This document shows, one piece after another, positions 26,133 through 35,815 of a stretch of DNA of 64,000 bases. The stretch's first letter is position 1. The number at the start of each line of letters is the position of its first letter. The stretch lies in contig NC_134950.1 of the NCBI RefSeq assembly GCF_965638725.1, positions 26,936,932 through 27,000,931 of the forward strand. The letters run 5' to 3'. Source of the stretch: Aptenodytes patagonicus (taxonomy: Eukaryota; Chordata; Aves; Sphenisciformes; Spheniscidae). The position numbers and the translations under genes were made by a program. The notes below the pieces were generated by a model, which searched no databases, was not told the DNA's origin, and saw only the letters and a program-made list of their open reading frames with translations.

Positions 26133-29100
26133 CTGAAAGACAAGAGAACAACTATGCTTAGGGGGACAGCTAACAGATTCTTCCCAGAACTCTGTGTCAA
26201 GACATGTACAGCCCCTAACAGCGTTGCTTATTATATGGAGTTCATAGCTTCACAGGTCTTGAGAAAGAAAAGGCATTAAGAGGTTCTTGTTTATAGACAC
26301 TACATTGGGCTATAACAAAAAAGGTACACCATACTTAAGATATTTTAGCTCTTATACCCCCTCAGATAGCAGGCAGGAAGTGAAAACATCATCCAGACAG
26401 ACAATGCAGCTTCAAACAGAACTTAAGATAACAGTTAGCACGAAGCACTCTACAGTAATGCCACCTTCTACAAGACTCTTACAGAAATTTGTTTTCCTGC
26501 TGATTTCCCAGCTGACAGAGCCAGATGGGGCACACAGGGAGGAAAACTCAGTCTTTCTATAAAGCTGAAGAGATAAAGCATCTAACAGTAAGATTCAAGA
26601 AACAACTTTGAGATGCCATACAACTGGGTTTAAGAAGATGGTTTAGACAATAAAAGTAAGCAGTAGGTCATAGACAGCAGATATTCTTTAGGCAATCACA
26701 TGTCAGTAGCAGGTTTTGTCTCTTCTCCCCCCTTTCACATGCAAAGCTTCAAACTTGTGCGACACCATAGTGTACATATACAGAATAGCCACAGCAGCCT
26801 AAGCAGCAATTTTCTAGCTTATCATAAAAATACAAGAGGTAGAAAGCAGATGCATTTCTCCTACGAACAGCTCATCTACCCCAGTGAATTTTAAGTTTAT
26901 AAATTGCTTTAAAAAGCTACTCAGTTGAAAGACTACATGCAAGCTGTGTTTGCTTCCATGACTAGCATAGAGCCCTGCACAACAGTCTAAAGCTAGTTCA
27001 GTGTTAAGATAAACTATTAAGTTTAGTATCCAAGAAAAGTATTCTATTTTTTGCCACATCTAAAAAAACTTTCCTTATAATTTTTCATTCCCCTGAAGAA
27101 AGATTACTCTAACATACTCTTCCTTGTCCCCATTTACACACCCAATCACAACATTAGTGAGAGTGCCTTTTAAACACTTTATTCACTATGCCTCATTACC
27201 AGAAGTCTTTTACAATGTTGTACTTGAGAAAATAGTTCCATAGTGGGGAGAAAAAACAAACCCTTGAACTGTGGCCTTGTGTGAAGTACACACAGTTAAG
27301 GGAAATTCAATTTTCTCTTTCCATCTTTTAAGATCAAGTTTCATCATAAAAGCTTCTTCCTAGAAAAGACCATTATAAATTATCTTATATAAAGCTTACT
27401 GCAGTCATAAGCGCTAGTCTATCAGCACAACTGTTATCTCAGATTTAATTGTTCCATGGAAAAACTAGGTGCTGCTGTGTTGTGCAAGGTGCTTCAGTTA
27501 CTAAATTGATTAATTTTTTTAGCCAAGCAGGCATACCAGTATTTCAGATGAGACAGCCCCTATAAAATATGCAGTAAGCCCCAATATTCAATCTAAAGGA
27601 TCATGCAACACAGGAGGAACCGTGTTCTGCTATCACTCTGTTCTGTAAGCTTTCCATAGATACTGCCACAGGATTCTGATCACCCAGATCAGCTGAGATG
27701 TGTCTGGAAATATATTAAGCTTCACCTCATTCTCTGTGTTGCAAAAGAAGGGAAGTGAGTCTCATTCTTCCCTCCAACCTTGCTTGTTCTCCTCAAGTAA
27801 CCAGGAGTGGAGCCTGTTTCTCTATTACAAAATACAAAGTGCTGAAAGCAAAGTAGAATTCATGTTTCTATCACTCCACTGGCTTTCTAGCATCACATCT
27901 TCATTCCCCATGAATGAGTGACTATCAGTCTTGACTTTAACTGACAAAAATTCCTGTCCACTGACCTCTCCCAGGTCTCCCACTGACAGCTATGAAGACT
28001 GAACTGGCCAGTTTTCTGTTGTTCAGCTACCAGGAAGAGCTCTGTTTGTAGCCCTGTGGACCACAGCCAGCTGTACAGCCACTCAGCAGCAGTGTATTGG
28101 CTTGAACTTCCAGATGCATACCAAGTTTATGTTAGCCATTTCCTTCCTATAAAGTCTATTTCTCCAGCCCAGGCTTCACATGCATACAGCATGACAGAAG
28201 TAAACTAACTCCAAACATAGATTTTAAAATCTATTCACTGCCTTCTAATTATAAGGGAGCTATTTTGGTAACAGTTATGTATATTTCTTCACATGACATT
28301 TAAGAGCAAAAATTTTGCTTACAGAATGGGAACCTCAAGGTTCTACAGATGTGCCCAGTCTACAGCAGCACCTCAGATTCAGCACCGGTCTCCTGTTAGA
28401 CTCCAGCTGAATCAGTTCTCCTGACTGCTAAGCATTTGTGTTCAGTGCTGACCCATACGTGGTGCCACAACAGCTGTTTGACAGTTTTGCTGTTGATCCA
28501 TGATGAAGCAAAATACAAATGTACTGCTGTTACAGTGACTCTGCAGTACCACCAGATGATGATTTTGCTGATTTTTAATCATTAGTTTATTAAATATTAC
28601 ATGACATCCAAGAGAAAGTAGTAAGAAATTGGCCTCAAATTTTCCACAGCCTGTATCATCTACAGTAGATCCATGTCAGCTTAAGATATCAATTTGTTTC
28701 ACATACCAGATTTAATAAATCCTAGTTGATTAAGTAAAAGAGAAATTCCAAGTTTGCCAACCTGAAGTGAAATTATCTTAAGTCTCTCCCATTTATCCCC
28801 ACAACATGGATGCTCCAAATATAACCAGACATTCCAGCTAGCCCTTAAATAATTACTTTAAGATCCCAAGTTCATCATGGTTGATCAACAGATGGCAGAG
28901 AAGGAAAAGAGATTAAGTAGAAATTTTACAACCCAATCAAGATTTGTCAAGAGATTAGAATCAAGCCAGTATTAAATACCTCTCCAAGCCCAGAACAGGG
29001 TACAAATGCTACTTTTCAGGCTACAAATATAATAGAGCCAATAATGGGCCAGATGGTCAGTTTATGGGTTTTGTAGTACTACACCGATAAAATGGAAAAA

Positions 29101-29462
29101 AATATTACCCCTTCCTTTAATAAAGGCTTGTTATAACTGCACTATTAAGGCCAATTGATGCTGCACAGACAGGTTCCTCCAAAACACCTGCCTTAACTGT
29201 GCCAAAGACACCCATGGCTTCAGGTAAAAACACTTACCCCAGGTGCCTTTCAGACACTTGACAGACCTGAATGAATTAGCCTGTTGGAGAGGACAGGGAG
29301 GGGGAGAAGGAGCAAGTAACATTCAACACAAGCAGAACCGTTAATCTTTCCCTCCGGCCAGGTCTCAGCCCTCGGACACTGCCCAGCCGGGCAGTCCCTT
29401 CCCCGGGTCCCATCCGACCCCCGAGCCCGGCGCTCCAGCGAGTACCGGTGCGAGATACATAC
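26133..29462 (-). other. PDP1: PDP1 intron 1
   Basis: A 3,330-bp intron with donor G|GTATGT (ending the leader exon at 29,463) and acceptor TCTTGTCTTTCAG|CAATTCC before base 26,132. It carries no recognised transposable element. A 43-nt exon-like segment near its 5' end is listed separately. The remainder is AT-rich with the same plus-strand A/C excess as the 3' flank. Confidence 0.85.
29238..29280 (-). other. PDP1: Candidate cassette exon in PDP1 intron 1
   Basis: On the minus strand a long pyrimidine tract (CTCCTTCTCCCCCTCCCTG) runs into CCAACAG. A 43-nt segment follows (GCTAATTC...CACCTGGG) and then the strong donor GTAAGTG. The length is not a multiple of three. Joined to the leader exon, which ends after one base of a codon, the frame reads ATC GGC TAA, so the leader terminates at once. 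I infer a regulatory or 5'-UTR exon. I cannot show that it is used. Confidence 0.45.
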
Positions 29463-29493
29463 CGATCCGCCTGGGCCCAGGACACACACACAT
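29463..29493 (-). CDS. PDP1: PDP1 alternative first coding exon (long-isoform leader)
   Basis: On the minus strand an ATG at 29,493 encodes MCVCPGPRRI and one extra base before the donor G|GTATGT. The long human PDP1 isoform, as I remember it, begins MCVCPGPRRIG followed by IPVRSS. Here splicing to 26,132 gives ATC-GCA-ATT-CCA, so the junction reads ..RRIA-IPVRSSRLPLLSDAM.. and joins the short-isoform start in frame after 25 extra residues. The phase match (31 nt plus 2 nt to complete the codon) and the conserved peptide make this very likely real. The exon lies in the CpG island; its 5' limit is unknown. Confidence 0.9.
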
Positions 29494-29736
29494 TCTCCTG
29501 TCACAACAAGAAGCCGCCAACATCCACAAAGCAGAAGCCCGGGGGGGGGCGGGGGAGAAGCAAGGCAGAGAGTTTGTTAGAGAAGACAGAGAGCTCCCGC
29601 ACGGAGGGGGGACGACAGAGAAAAGGAGACACGCACACACGCACGCAGCCCTTCTGCGGGCACCCGGAGCCGCTGCCGCCCACCCAGCGATAGGAGCGAG
29701 CCAGCCCCGCCGCGGCGCGCCCGGAGCAGCCGGCGG

Positions 29737-29774
29737 AGAGCTCGGCAGCCAGCGCAGAGCTCGGCAGCCAGCGC
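29737..29774. repeat. 19-bp perfect tandem duplication in the CpG island
   Basis: The unit AGAGCTCGGCAGCCAGCGC occurs twice back to back (29,737-29,755 and 29,756-29,774), about 240 bp upstream of the leader ATG. It would lie in the 5' UTR or proximal promoter depending on the start site used. It may be length-polymorphic. Confidence 0.9.
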
Positions 29775-30214
29775 CCACACCCGCCGCCCCGCCGGGCGCC
29801 GAGCCCCCCGCCAGTCCCGCTCTCCCTTCCGGCAGAGGCGAGGCGCCGCTCCCGCTCGCCGCCGCTCCCGCTTGCCGCGGGCAGGGCGCGCCGCCAGCGC
29901 TGGGCGTCGCCGCGGCGGAGACCGCTACCCCCTCAGGCGCCGCGCGGCCCCGACATCGCGGCCCCGACATGGCCGCCCCTCCCCAGCCGCCCGCCCGCCT
30001 CCGGCAAGACCCCCTCCTCCCTCCCTCCGCCCCGAGCCGCGCGGGCACAGACCTGGCCCCTTCCCGGACGGCTGAGCCCGGGCCCCCCGGGCGGAACAGG
30101 GAAGCGGCTCGAGGGACCAAGCGGCCCCAGACGCTCACACGGACCCACCGCTCCCAGCCCCCCAACTGCCGCCGCAACCGCCCCACGCCCGCAACCGCCG
30201 CGCTGCGCGGCGCC

Positions 30215-30281
30215 TTATAAAAGCCCTGCGGCCCGCGGCACGCCGCCCATTGGCTGCCGGGGAGGGCAAGGAGGACACGTG
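30215..30281 (-). promoter_or_regulatory. PDP1: Core promoter elements: E-box, CCAAT box, TATA-like box
   Basis: In minus-strand order the segment has a CACGTG E-box (30,276-30,281), a CCAAT box (plus-strand ATTGG, 30,249-30,253) and a TATA-like CTTTTATAA (30,215-30,223). The CCAAT-to-TATA spacing of about 30 bp and their order fit a minus-strand start near 30,185-30,190. TATAAAAG also reads on the plus strand, but the CCAAT orientation favours minus. Factor binding is inferred from motif only. Confidence 0.5.
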
Positions 30282-30740
30282 ACACGGAGGCTCGGCGGCG
30301 GCTGAGGGAGCGCGCGGGGGGAGGGGGAGGCAGGGGAAGTAGGGGGGTGCTGCGTGCGCGCGCATGTTGCGCGGGAGCTGGAAGGCGCGAACGCGGTGGC
30401 GGCGCGACGAACCTCCCCCGCTGCGCTGTGCGTGAGGGGAGGGAGTCCGCCGCCCCGCAGCGCCGCGCCGCCCCTCGGTCCTCCCTCCGCCCCTCAGTCT
30501 TCTCTCCGCCGCATCGCCGCGGGAGCGGGCCAAAACTGCCCCTCCGTGAAGGAACCGCCGGTGGGAGGGCGAGCCCCGCCGCTCTCCTGACGGAGGGCGG
30601 GCGGGCGACGCGCGGCGAGAGCGGCCTGCCCGGCGGCACCCCGCGCCGGGCCGCCCGCCCTGCCCGCGCCGCCTCTTCCTTCTCCTCCTCACCTCGGGGA
30701 CCGAGGCGGAGGTGAGGGCTGCCGTGCCTGCGGCTGGCAG

Positions 30741-33700
30741 CTCCTCCCGGAACGCTGCGCCGATGTTACGGTGATTACAGGTGATTTGCAAATAAAAACC
30801 GGACAAGCTCTGTCCCTGGCCTCCTGCTGGCGCCTGGCACGAAGTCGAGGAACTGAAGGAAAGCCGTGGTGGCTCGTCCCGTTGTCCTGCAAGTGTGGCC
30901 GTGCTCCGCAGTCACCCTTGCAGCAACCTGCCCCCCACGCTCCTTTGATCAGGAGTCGGAGTCGTTTAACTTCTGCCTGTTAAGGAGACTGAAAATGGGG
31001 AAAAGTCTAAAAACTTCTGTAGGACGTATTGACTTTCACTCTGAATTAATTTTAAAGAGTGGAAATGGGGGGGGAGGTCCCTTGAAATGTTCATGAAGTG
31101 CCTTTAACATTCACAAAGCACATTAACTCTGCAAGAGACCACCAAAGCCTGTACTGCAACATTTGGTTTTTCTGTTTTTCATTTGCTCCCTGGTGTTTTG
31201 TCTTCACCAGAATCGCTCCAGGCAGAGCAGGCTGCCATCGAGTGCCAACAACCAGGGACCTCTCTGCCCTGTGCTGCTGAGAAAGCCACATTTGCTGCTG
31301 CCGCTGCCAGCAAGGAATGGTTTGAGGGCAATGGCTACCAAGAAGGAACAGTCCTTCCCCACAAAAGCAGCATCTGTCATTTGTAGCAGTGCAGCAGGAG
31401 CAGCAGCCTCCCCTCCTTCCTTTCTCTCCCCTCTGTTAGATAGGATCCTGTCCCCGTTCCACATCTCTAGGGCAACATTCAATTTTGCATATGCTTTTGA
31501 GATACTTGGATCCAGCCTTATTCTTCATGTAAATTTTTGAATACAGAAAGTATATAAATTCAACAATGTTTTGATTTCCTGGATCATCTCTTTCTCTGTT
31601 TATAGATGCATGTGCTCTCATGCCTTTCTATTTTCAGGGTGGCCGGGATGCCCACTCTGCTCTGTGTTGCTGGCAGCAGATGTTCGGCTAGCCTGTGGAG
31701 TGTTGCAGTTAGCATTCCTTTAGCAGCTGTAACAAAACATAGATTTTGACAATACTTGCATCTTTATCATCTTTATTGTGTTTACAGCTGTATACTGAAA
31801 CCAGTCCAGGAAACAAAGGAAAATCTGCACTTAGTGCCCAGAAGCCTCAAAAGGTCTACTTGGGTTATAAGAGAGTGGAAAGTACTGCCCTGTGACCCTC
31901 CACGTGAAAACCAGCTAGAAAGATGAAATGATGTCATCCTTAAAAATGCAAGTCTTGCACAGTAGTAGTTGAAAGCACAAAGAATTAAAATGTTCATTTA
32001 TTGGTGTTCTGGGTGACTTTTGTGACATACATTTGTTTATCCAGAACGGTACACCATCATCTTCTCTTTGAGGCTTTTTTTTTGGAATAAAATAGAAAAA
32101 AGCATCTGACAGACACCATTGTACATTAAAGACTTCATTAAACGGCATGGAAGATGAATAATTTACATTCCTTTTTAACGGTAGCACATGGTTAGAAATA
32201 GATTGGCAGTGTGCTGTAACAACAACCATTTACATAATTTTCCACTTGCAGCAAGAGTGACTGTAAAGCACCCAAGTTTGGAAGTGTTCTTAAAGACTAC
32301 GTAAGATGGCACAATTAAGGCATCCTCTTACCACATCAGAAGGTAAAAGGCTATGGGAAGGCAGACCTGTGCCTGGGTGTATTTGAGTGATAGTTGTATG
32401 AGTAGATACACAGAAATGGATTGGGATGAAGTCACCACTGTTCACCTCCTATTTCTGATTGGAAGTACAGGGTTTGTAGAGTGGATTCACGTTTGACTTC
32501 TAAGAAGAATGTTGCTGTCTAGAGTTGCCTACTGAGAAAAAAAAATCCACAGAATAATTAGCATTTTAGCACTTTTGGTCTTCAGAACATCTTGTGACCA
32601 TTAGTTCAATTCCCCATAACATGCTGTGAAATGGAAAGATTAGTGTTATAGCTCCCTGTTTGTTTATTTTACTCCTCCCTTTTTCTTCCTGATTTAAGGC
32701 CAGGAGAGGAGCTACTTTTAGAGCTGGTATTGGAAGCTGTGGCTCCCTGTCTCACAGTGTCCTGTTGATACCACATACCTCTTTGAACAAAAGACAGAAT
32801 TCAAATTTTAAAATACTGAGTGAGAAGATAATTTGGCCCTAGCAGCCACATATAAATCCCACAAATGAAAGACGAAATACTAAAGCTTGGCTGACATTTT
32901 GGTCCTCAAGCTGATGCGCGTTTGCTGGTGTGCCAGAAGTCGGACGTTGCAATCTGACTGGAAAGTTAGGTTTTCCTTTTCTTCATCTTGCTGCTGCCAA
33001 GACCTTTTTGTGCACTTTGAGCAACAGTCTATTTTTGCTGATTTTAAAGAATAAAAATAATGAATAAAAACATGTTGTTGCATGTTTAACATTTTCCATC
33101 AAGGATTGATGGAAAAGCAAGTACCTGTAACTGCTTCAAAGTATGTGAAGTCTCACTGTTTGCCTGGATGGAAGGATTATCACCTGAGTGTAACAAAAGA
33201 CATCAGTTCTTGTCTACTGTGCCTGTTGCTGACAGTGGGTAATTCTGCACTGCAGAACCAATAGGCAGCTATGCATTATCACTGCAGCTAAAGTGCTGCA
33301 GTAGTTACCCTAAAGCTTTCTACACACGTTTCCAGAGAAACTCCATTACAGATCATCAAAATCCATTTTCATTTTAAATCAAGTGTTTGTAATAACCTTC
33401 TAGTTTAAATAAGTTCTTGTGCCTAACGTATAAAATATTTTATTGGTTCAGTTTTACTGAAAACCAGTTCAGGAACACAGGGTAATACTTCAATTGATTG
33501 TATATCCCGAGTGCTTAACATTTTTACGATATCTTTGCACACAGTGTTTCAGAAATGCCATTTTGCTCCTGTGTCTGCTGAAAAGAGCAGTCACTTATAA
33601 AACCTGTCTCAAAATTGTGTGCACAGATCAAACACTTCTACCTGGCATGCTGCCATACCAACCTGGAGCAGAAAAAAAAAAAAGGAGAGTCGTACAAGTT

Positions 33701-34395
33701 TTGAAAGTGGAAAGAAAAGCCTAACAAAGGGGAAAATAAGGGAGAAAAACATGCCATGAACTGAATAAACAGGAAGAATAGGACAAGACTAAACTATCTT
33801 CTTTCCTTTCCTGAAAACATTATAGAAGCAATGACAACAATGTAAGTCTGCTATTCCACAGAGCAGTAATTTATTTTTAGCAGAAATCAGGAGCATTACA
33901 TGGCAAAAATAAATGTGTCAGTAGACCTCAAAGCAGACGGAGTACCTGCAAACAGCCATGGCCTGTGCTCTTCAGCCTGCTTCAAAGGAAGATTTTGGTC
34001 ATACGTTCGTGTATTCTGCTGCCCTCTCAGGGAGTGTTAGCTGCGTGTGGTGCATTCGTCCTCCTTTAACGCAGCTGGGTTCCCGGGTACGGTGAATGTT
34101 TCTGAGGTTTTACGATGAGCCCTGCAAAAGGTGATTTTTTTAAGACTATCAACCTTAGAGTAAGCCAGCAGTGCTGAGCCACACGACCCGTCTCTCCCCT
34201 GTCCTTTATAAAGGGGAGGCCAATGAGGAATTGCAGAGACAATTGCTCCAGTGGGTATTTTGCTGTCACTGTGGGACCCAGGGGTAGCTTGATTTATTTT
34301 GTCCCCCCCAGAGGCCTTTTGTATCTTCACTCTCAGTTCCTTTCTGAAATGAAGCACTGGCTCTGGCTTCATTCAGCAATTGGGATCCAGCTTCC
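30741..34395. other. Intergenic upstream of PDP1, nothing recognised
   Basis: The sequence turns AT-rich immediately beyond the CpG island. No coding exon or repeat was recognised. A divergent noncoding transcript starting in the island could cover the first part, but only splice-like motifs support this. Confidence 0.45.
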
Positions 34396-34690
34396 TAGAA
34401 TCATAGAGTAATCGAGGTCAGATGGGACCTCTGGAGGTCATATAGCCCAACTCCCTGCTCAAAGCAGGGCCAACTTCAAAGCTAGGTCAGGTTGTTCAGG
34501 GACTTGTCCAGTTCCGTTTTGGACGTCTCTGAGGACTGAGGTGCCCCAGCCTGCCTAGTCCCCAGTTCCAGTGCTTCACCACTTTCATTGTGAAGATTTT
34601 TTCCTTGTAGTTAATCAGAATTTTCCTTGCTCAGCTTCTATCTGTTGCCTTTTGCCCCTCAGGACTTCTTTGCACCATCCTATTATATTT
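34396..34690 (-). mobile_element. CR1 LINE 3' fragment (old subfamily)
   Basis: Plus-strand AGAATCATAGAGTAATCGAG and GGGACCTCTGGAGGTCATAT mark the CR1 3' end read on the minus strand. The segment continues into decayed ORF2-end sequence (CTTCTATCTGTTGCCTTTTG). It differs clearly from the adjacent young copy, so the two are separate insertions about 55 bp apart in the same orientation. Confidence 0.85.
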
Positions 34691-34743
34691 CTCAAATCTC
34701 ATTAGCAGAGAACGAAATGCATTTTTTGCATTTGGTAGGAGTT

Positions 34744-35815
34744 AGAATCATAGACATAGAATCATTAAGGTTGGAAGAGACCTCTAAGATCATCGAGTCC
34801 AACCGTCAACCCAACACCACCATGCCCACTAAACCATGTCCCTAAGTGCCGCATCTACACGTCTTTTAAATACCTCCAGGGATGGGGACTCAACCACTTC
34901 CCTGGGCAGCCTGGTCCAATGTTTAACCACTCTTTCAGTAAAGAAATTTTTCCCCATGTCCAATCTAAACCTCCCCTGGCGCAACTTGAGGCCATTTCCT
35001 CTCGTCCTATCGCTAGTTACTTGGGAGAAGAGACCGACACCCACCTCGCTACAACCTCCTTTCAGGGAGTTGTAGAGAGCGATGAGGTCTCCCCTCAGCC
35101 TCCTTCTCTCCAGGCTAAACAACCCCAGTTCCCTCAGCCGCTCCTCATAAGACTTGTGCTCCAGACCCCTCACCAGCTTCGTTGCTCTTCTCTGGACACG
35201 CTCCAGCACCTCAACGTCCTTCTTGTAGTGAGGGGCCCAAAACTGAACACAGTATTCGAGGTGCGGCCTCACCAGTGCCGAGTACAGGGGCACGATCACT
35301 TCCCTACTCCTGCTGGCCACACTAGTTCTGATACAGGCCAGGATGCCATTGGTCTTCTTGGCCACCTGGGCACACTGCCGGCTCATGTTCAGCTGGCTGT
35401 CAACCAACACCCCCAGGTCCTTTTCCGACAGGCAGCTTTCCAGCCACTCTTCCCCAAGCCTGTAGCGCTGCATGGGGTTGTTGTGGCCAAAGTGCAGGAC
35501 CCGGCACTTGGCCTTGTTGAACCTCATGCAGTTGGCCTGGGCCCATCGATCCAGCCTGTCCAGGTCCCTCTGCAGAGCCTTCCTACCCTCGAGCAGATCA
35601 ACGCTCCCGCCCAACTTGGTGTCATCTGCAAACTTACTGAGGGTGCACTCGATCCCCTCATCCAGATCATTGATAAAGATATTGAACAAGACCGTCCCCA
35701 AAACTGAGCCCTGGGGAACACCGCTCGTGACCGGCCGCCAACTGGATGTAACTCCGTTCACCACAACTCTCTGGGCCTGGCCGTCCAGCCAGCCAGAGTT
35801 GTGCACTAGCTCGCA
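34744..35815 (-). mobile_element. Young CR1 LINE, 5'-truncated
   Basis: A roughly 1.07-kb CR1 copy whose 3' tail (plus-strand AGAATCATAGACATAGAATC) is at its left end. It contains the second half of ORF2 and the 3' UTR. Its 5' end is cut within the reverse transcriptase, just before the GVPQGSVLG motif, at about 35,815. There is no endonuclease domain and no ORF1, so it cannot mobilise itself. Close similarity to the 9.8-kb and 55.2-kb copies, and its open frame, indicate fairly recent insertion. Confidence 0.96.
34829..35806 (-). pseudogene. CR1 ORF2 reverse-transcriptase fragment, frame still open
   Basis: The frame encodes 325 residues from an internal methionine with no stop or frameshift up to the natural ORF2 end ([11 protein letters not shown]). 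It holds late reverse-transcriptase motifs: [20 protein letters not shown] and the catalytic-box form KFADDTKL (FADD, typical of CR1). It then has the CR1 C-terminal region with [14 protein letters not shown] and [15 protein letters not shown]. The apurinic endonuclease domain and the early RT motifs are missing because of 5' truncation. It is a relic of a retrotransposon enzyme, not a host gene, and no promoter is evident. Confidence 0.95.

Larger units (their letters stand above)
29350..30740 (-). promoter_or_regulatory. PDP1: CpG-island promoter of PDP1
   Basis: About 1.4 kb of very GC- and CpG-rich sequence covers the leader exon and its upstream side, in strong contrast to flanking AT-rich DNA. 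Long open frames here on both strands are a by-product of GC content and stop-codon scarcity. Possible first-exon donors on the minus strand include CCCCGAG|GTGAGG (exon end 30,693) and CCAG|GTCTGT (exon end 30,053). Either could make a noncoding first exon spliced to 26,132 and so produce the short isoform. A plus-strand GAG|GTGAGG donor at about 30,710 would suit divergent transcription. Confidence 0.9.

Noticed and set aside
26089..26151. Upstream ATG at 26,151 extending the PDP1 frame to 555 residues
   Set aside because: A strong pyrimidine tract and CAG acceptor end at 26,133, so bases beyond 26,132 are intron. The known PDP1 start MPAP is at 26,088, and the long isoform uses the leader exon instead.
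29365..30806. Long open frames (up to 424 codons) in the CpG island on both strands
   Set aside because: They are proline/arginine/alanine-rich, overlap on opposite strands, and reflect few stop codons in GC-rich DNA. Only the short MCVCPGPRRI piece is supported as coding.
34919..35707. 262-codon plus-strand open frame
   Set aside because: It is the antisense shadow of the CR1 reverse-transcriptase frame on the minus strand.
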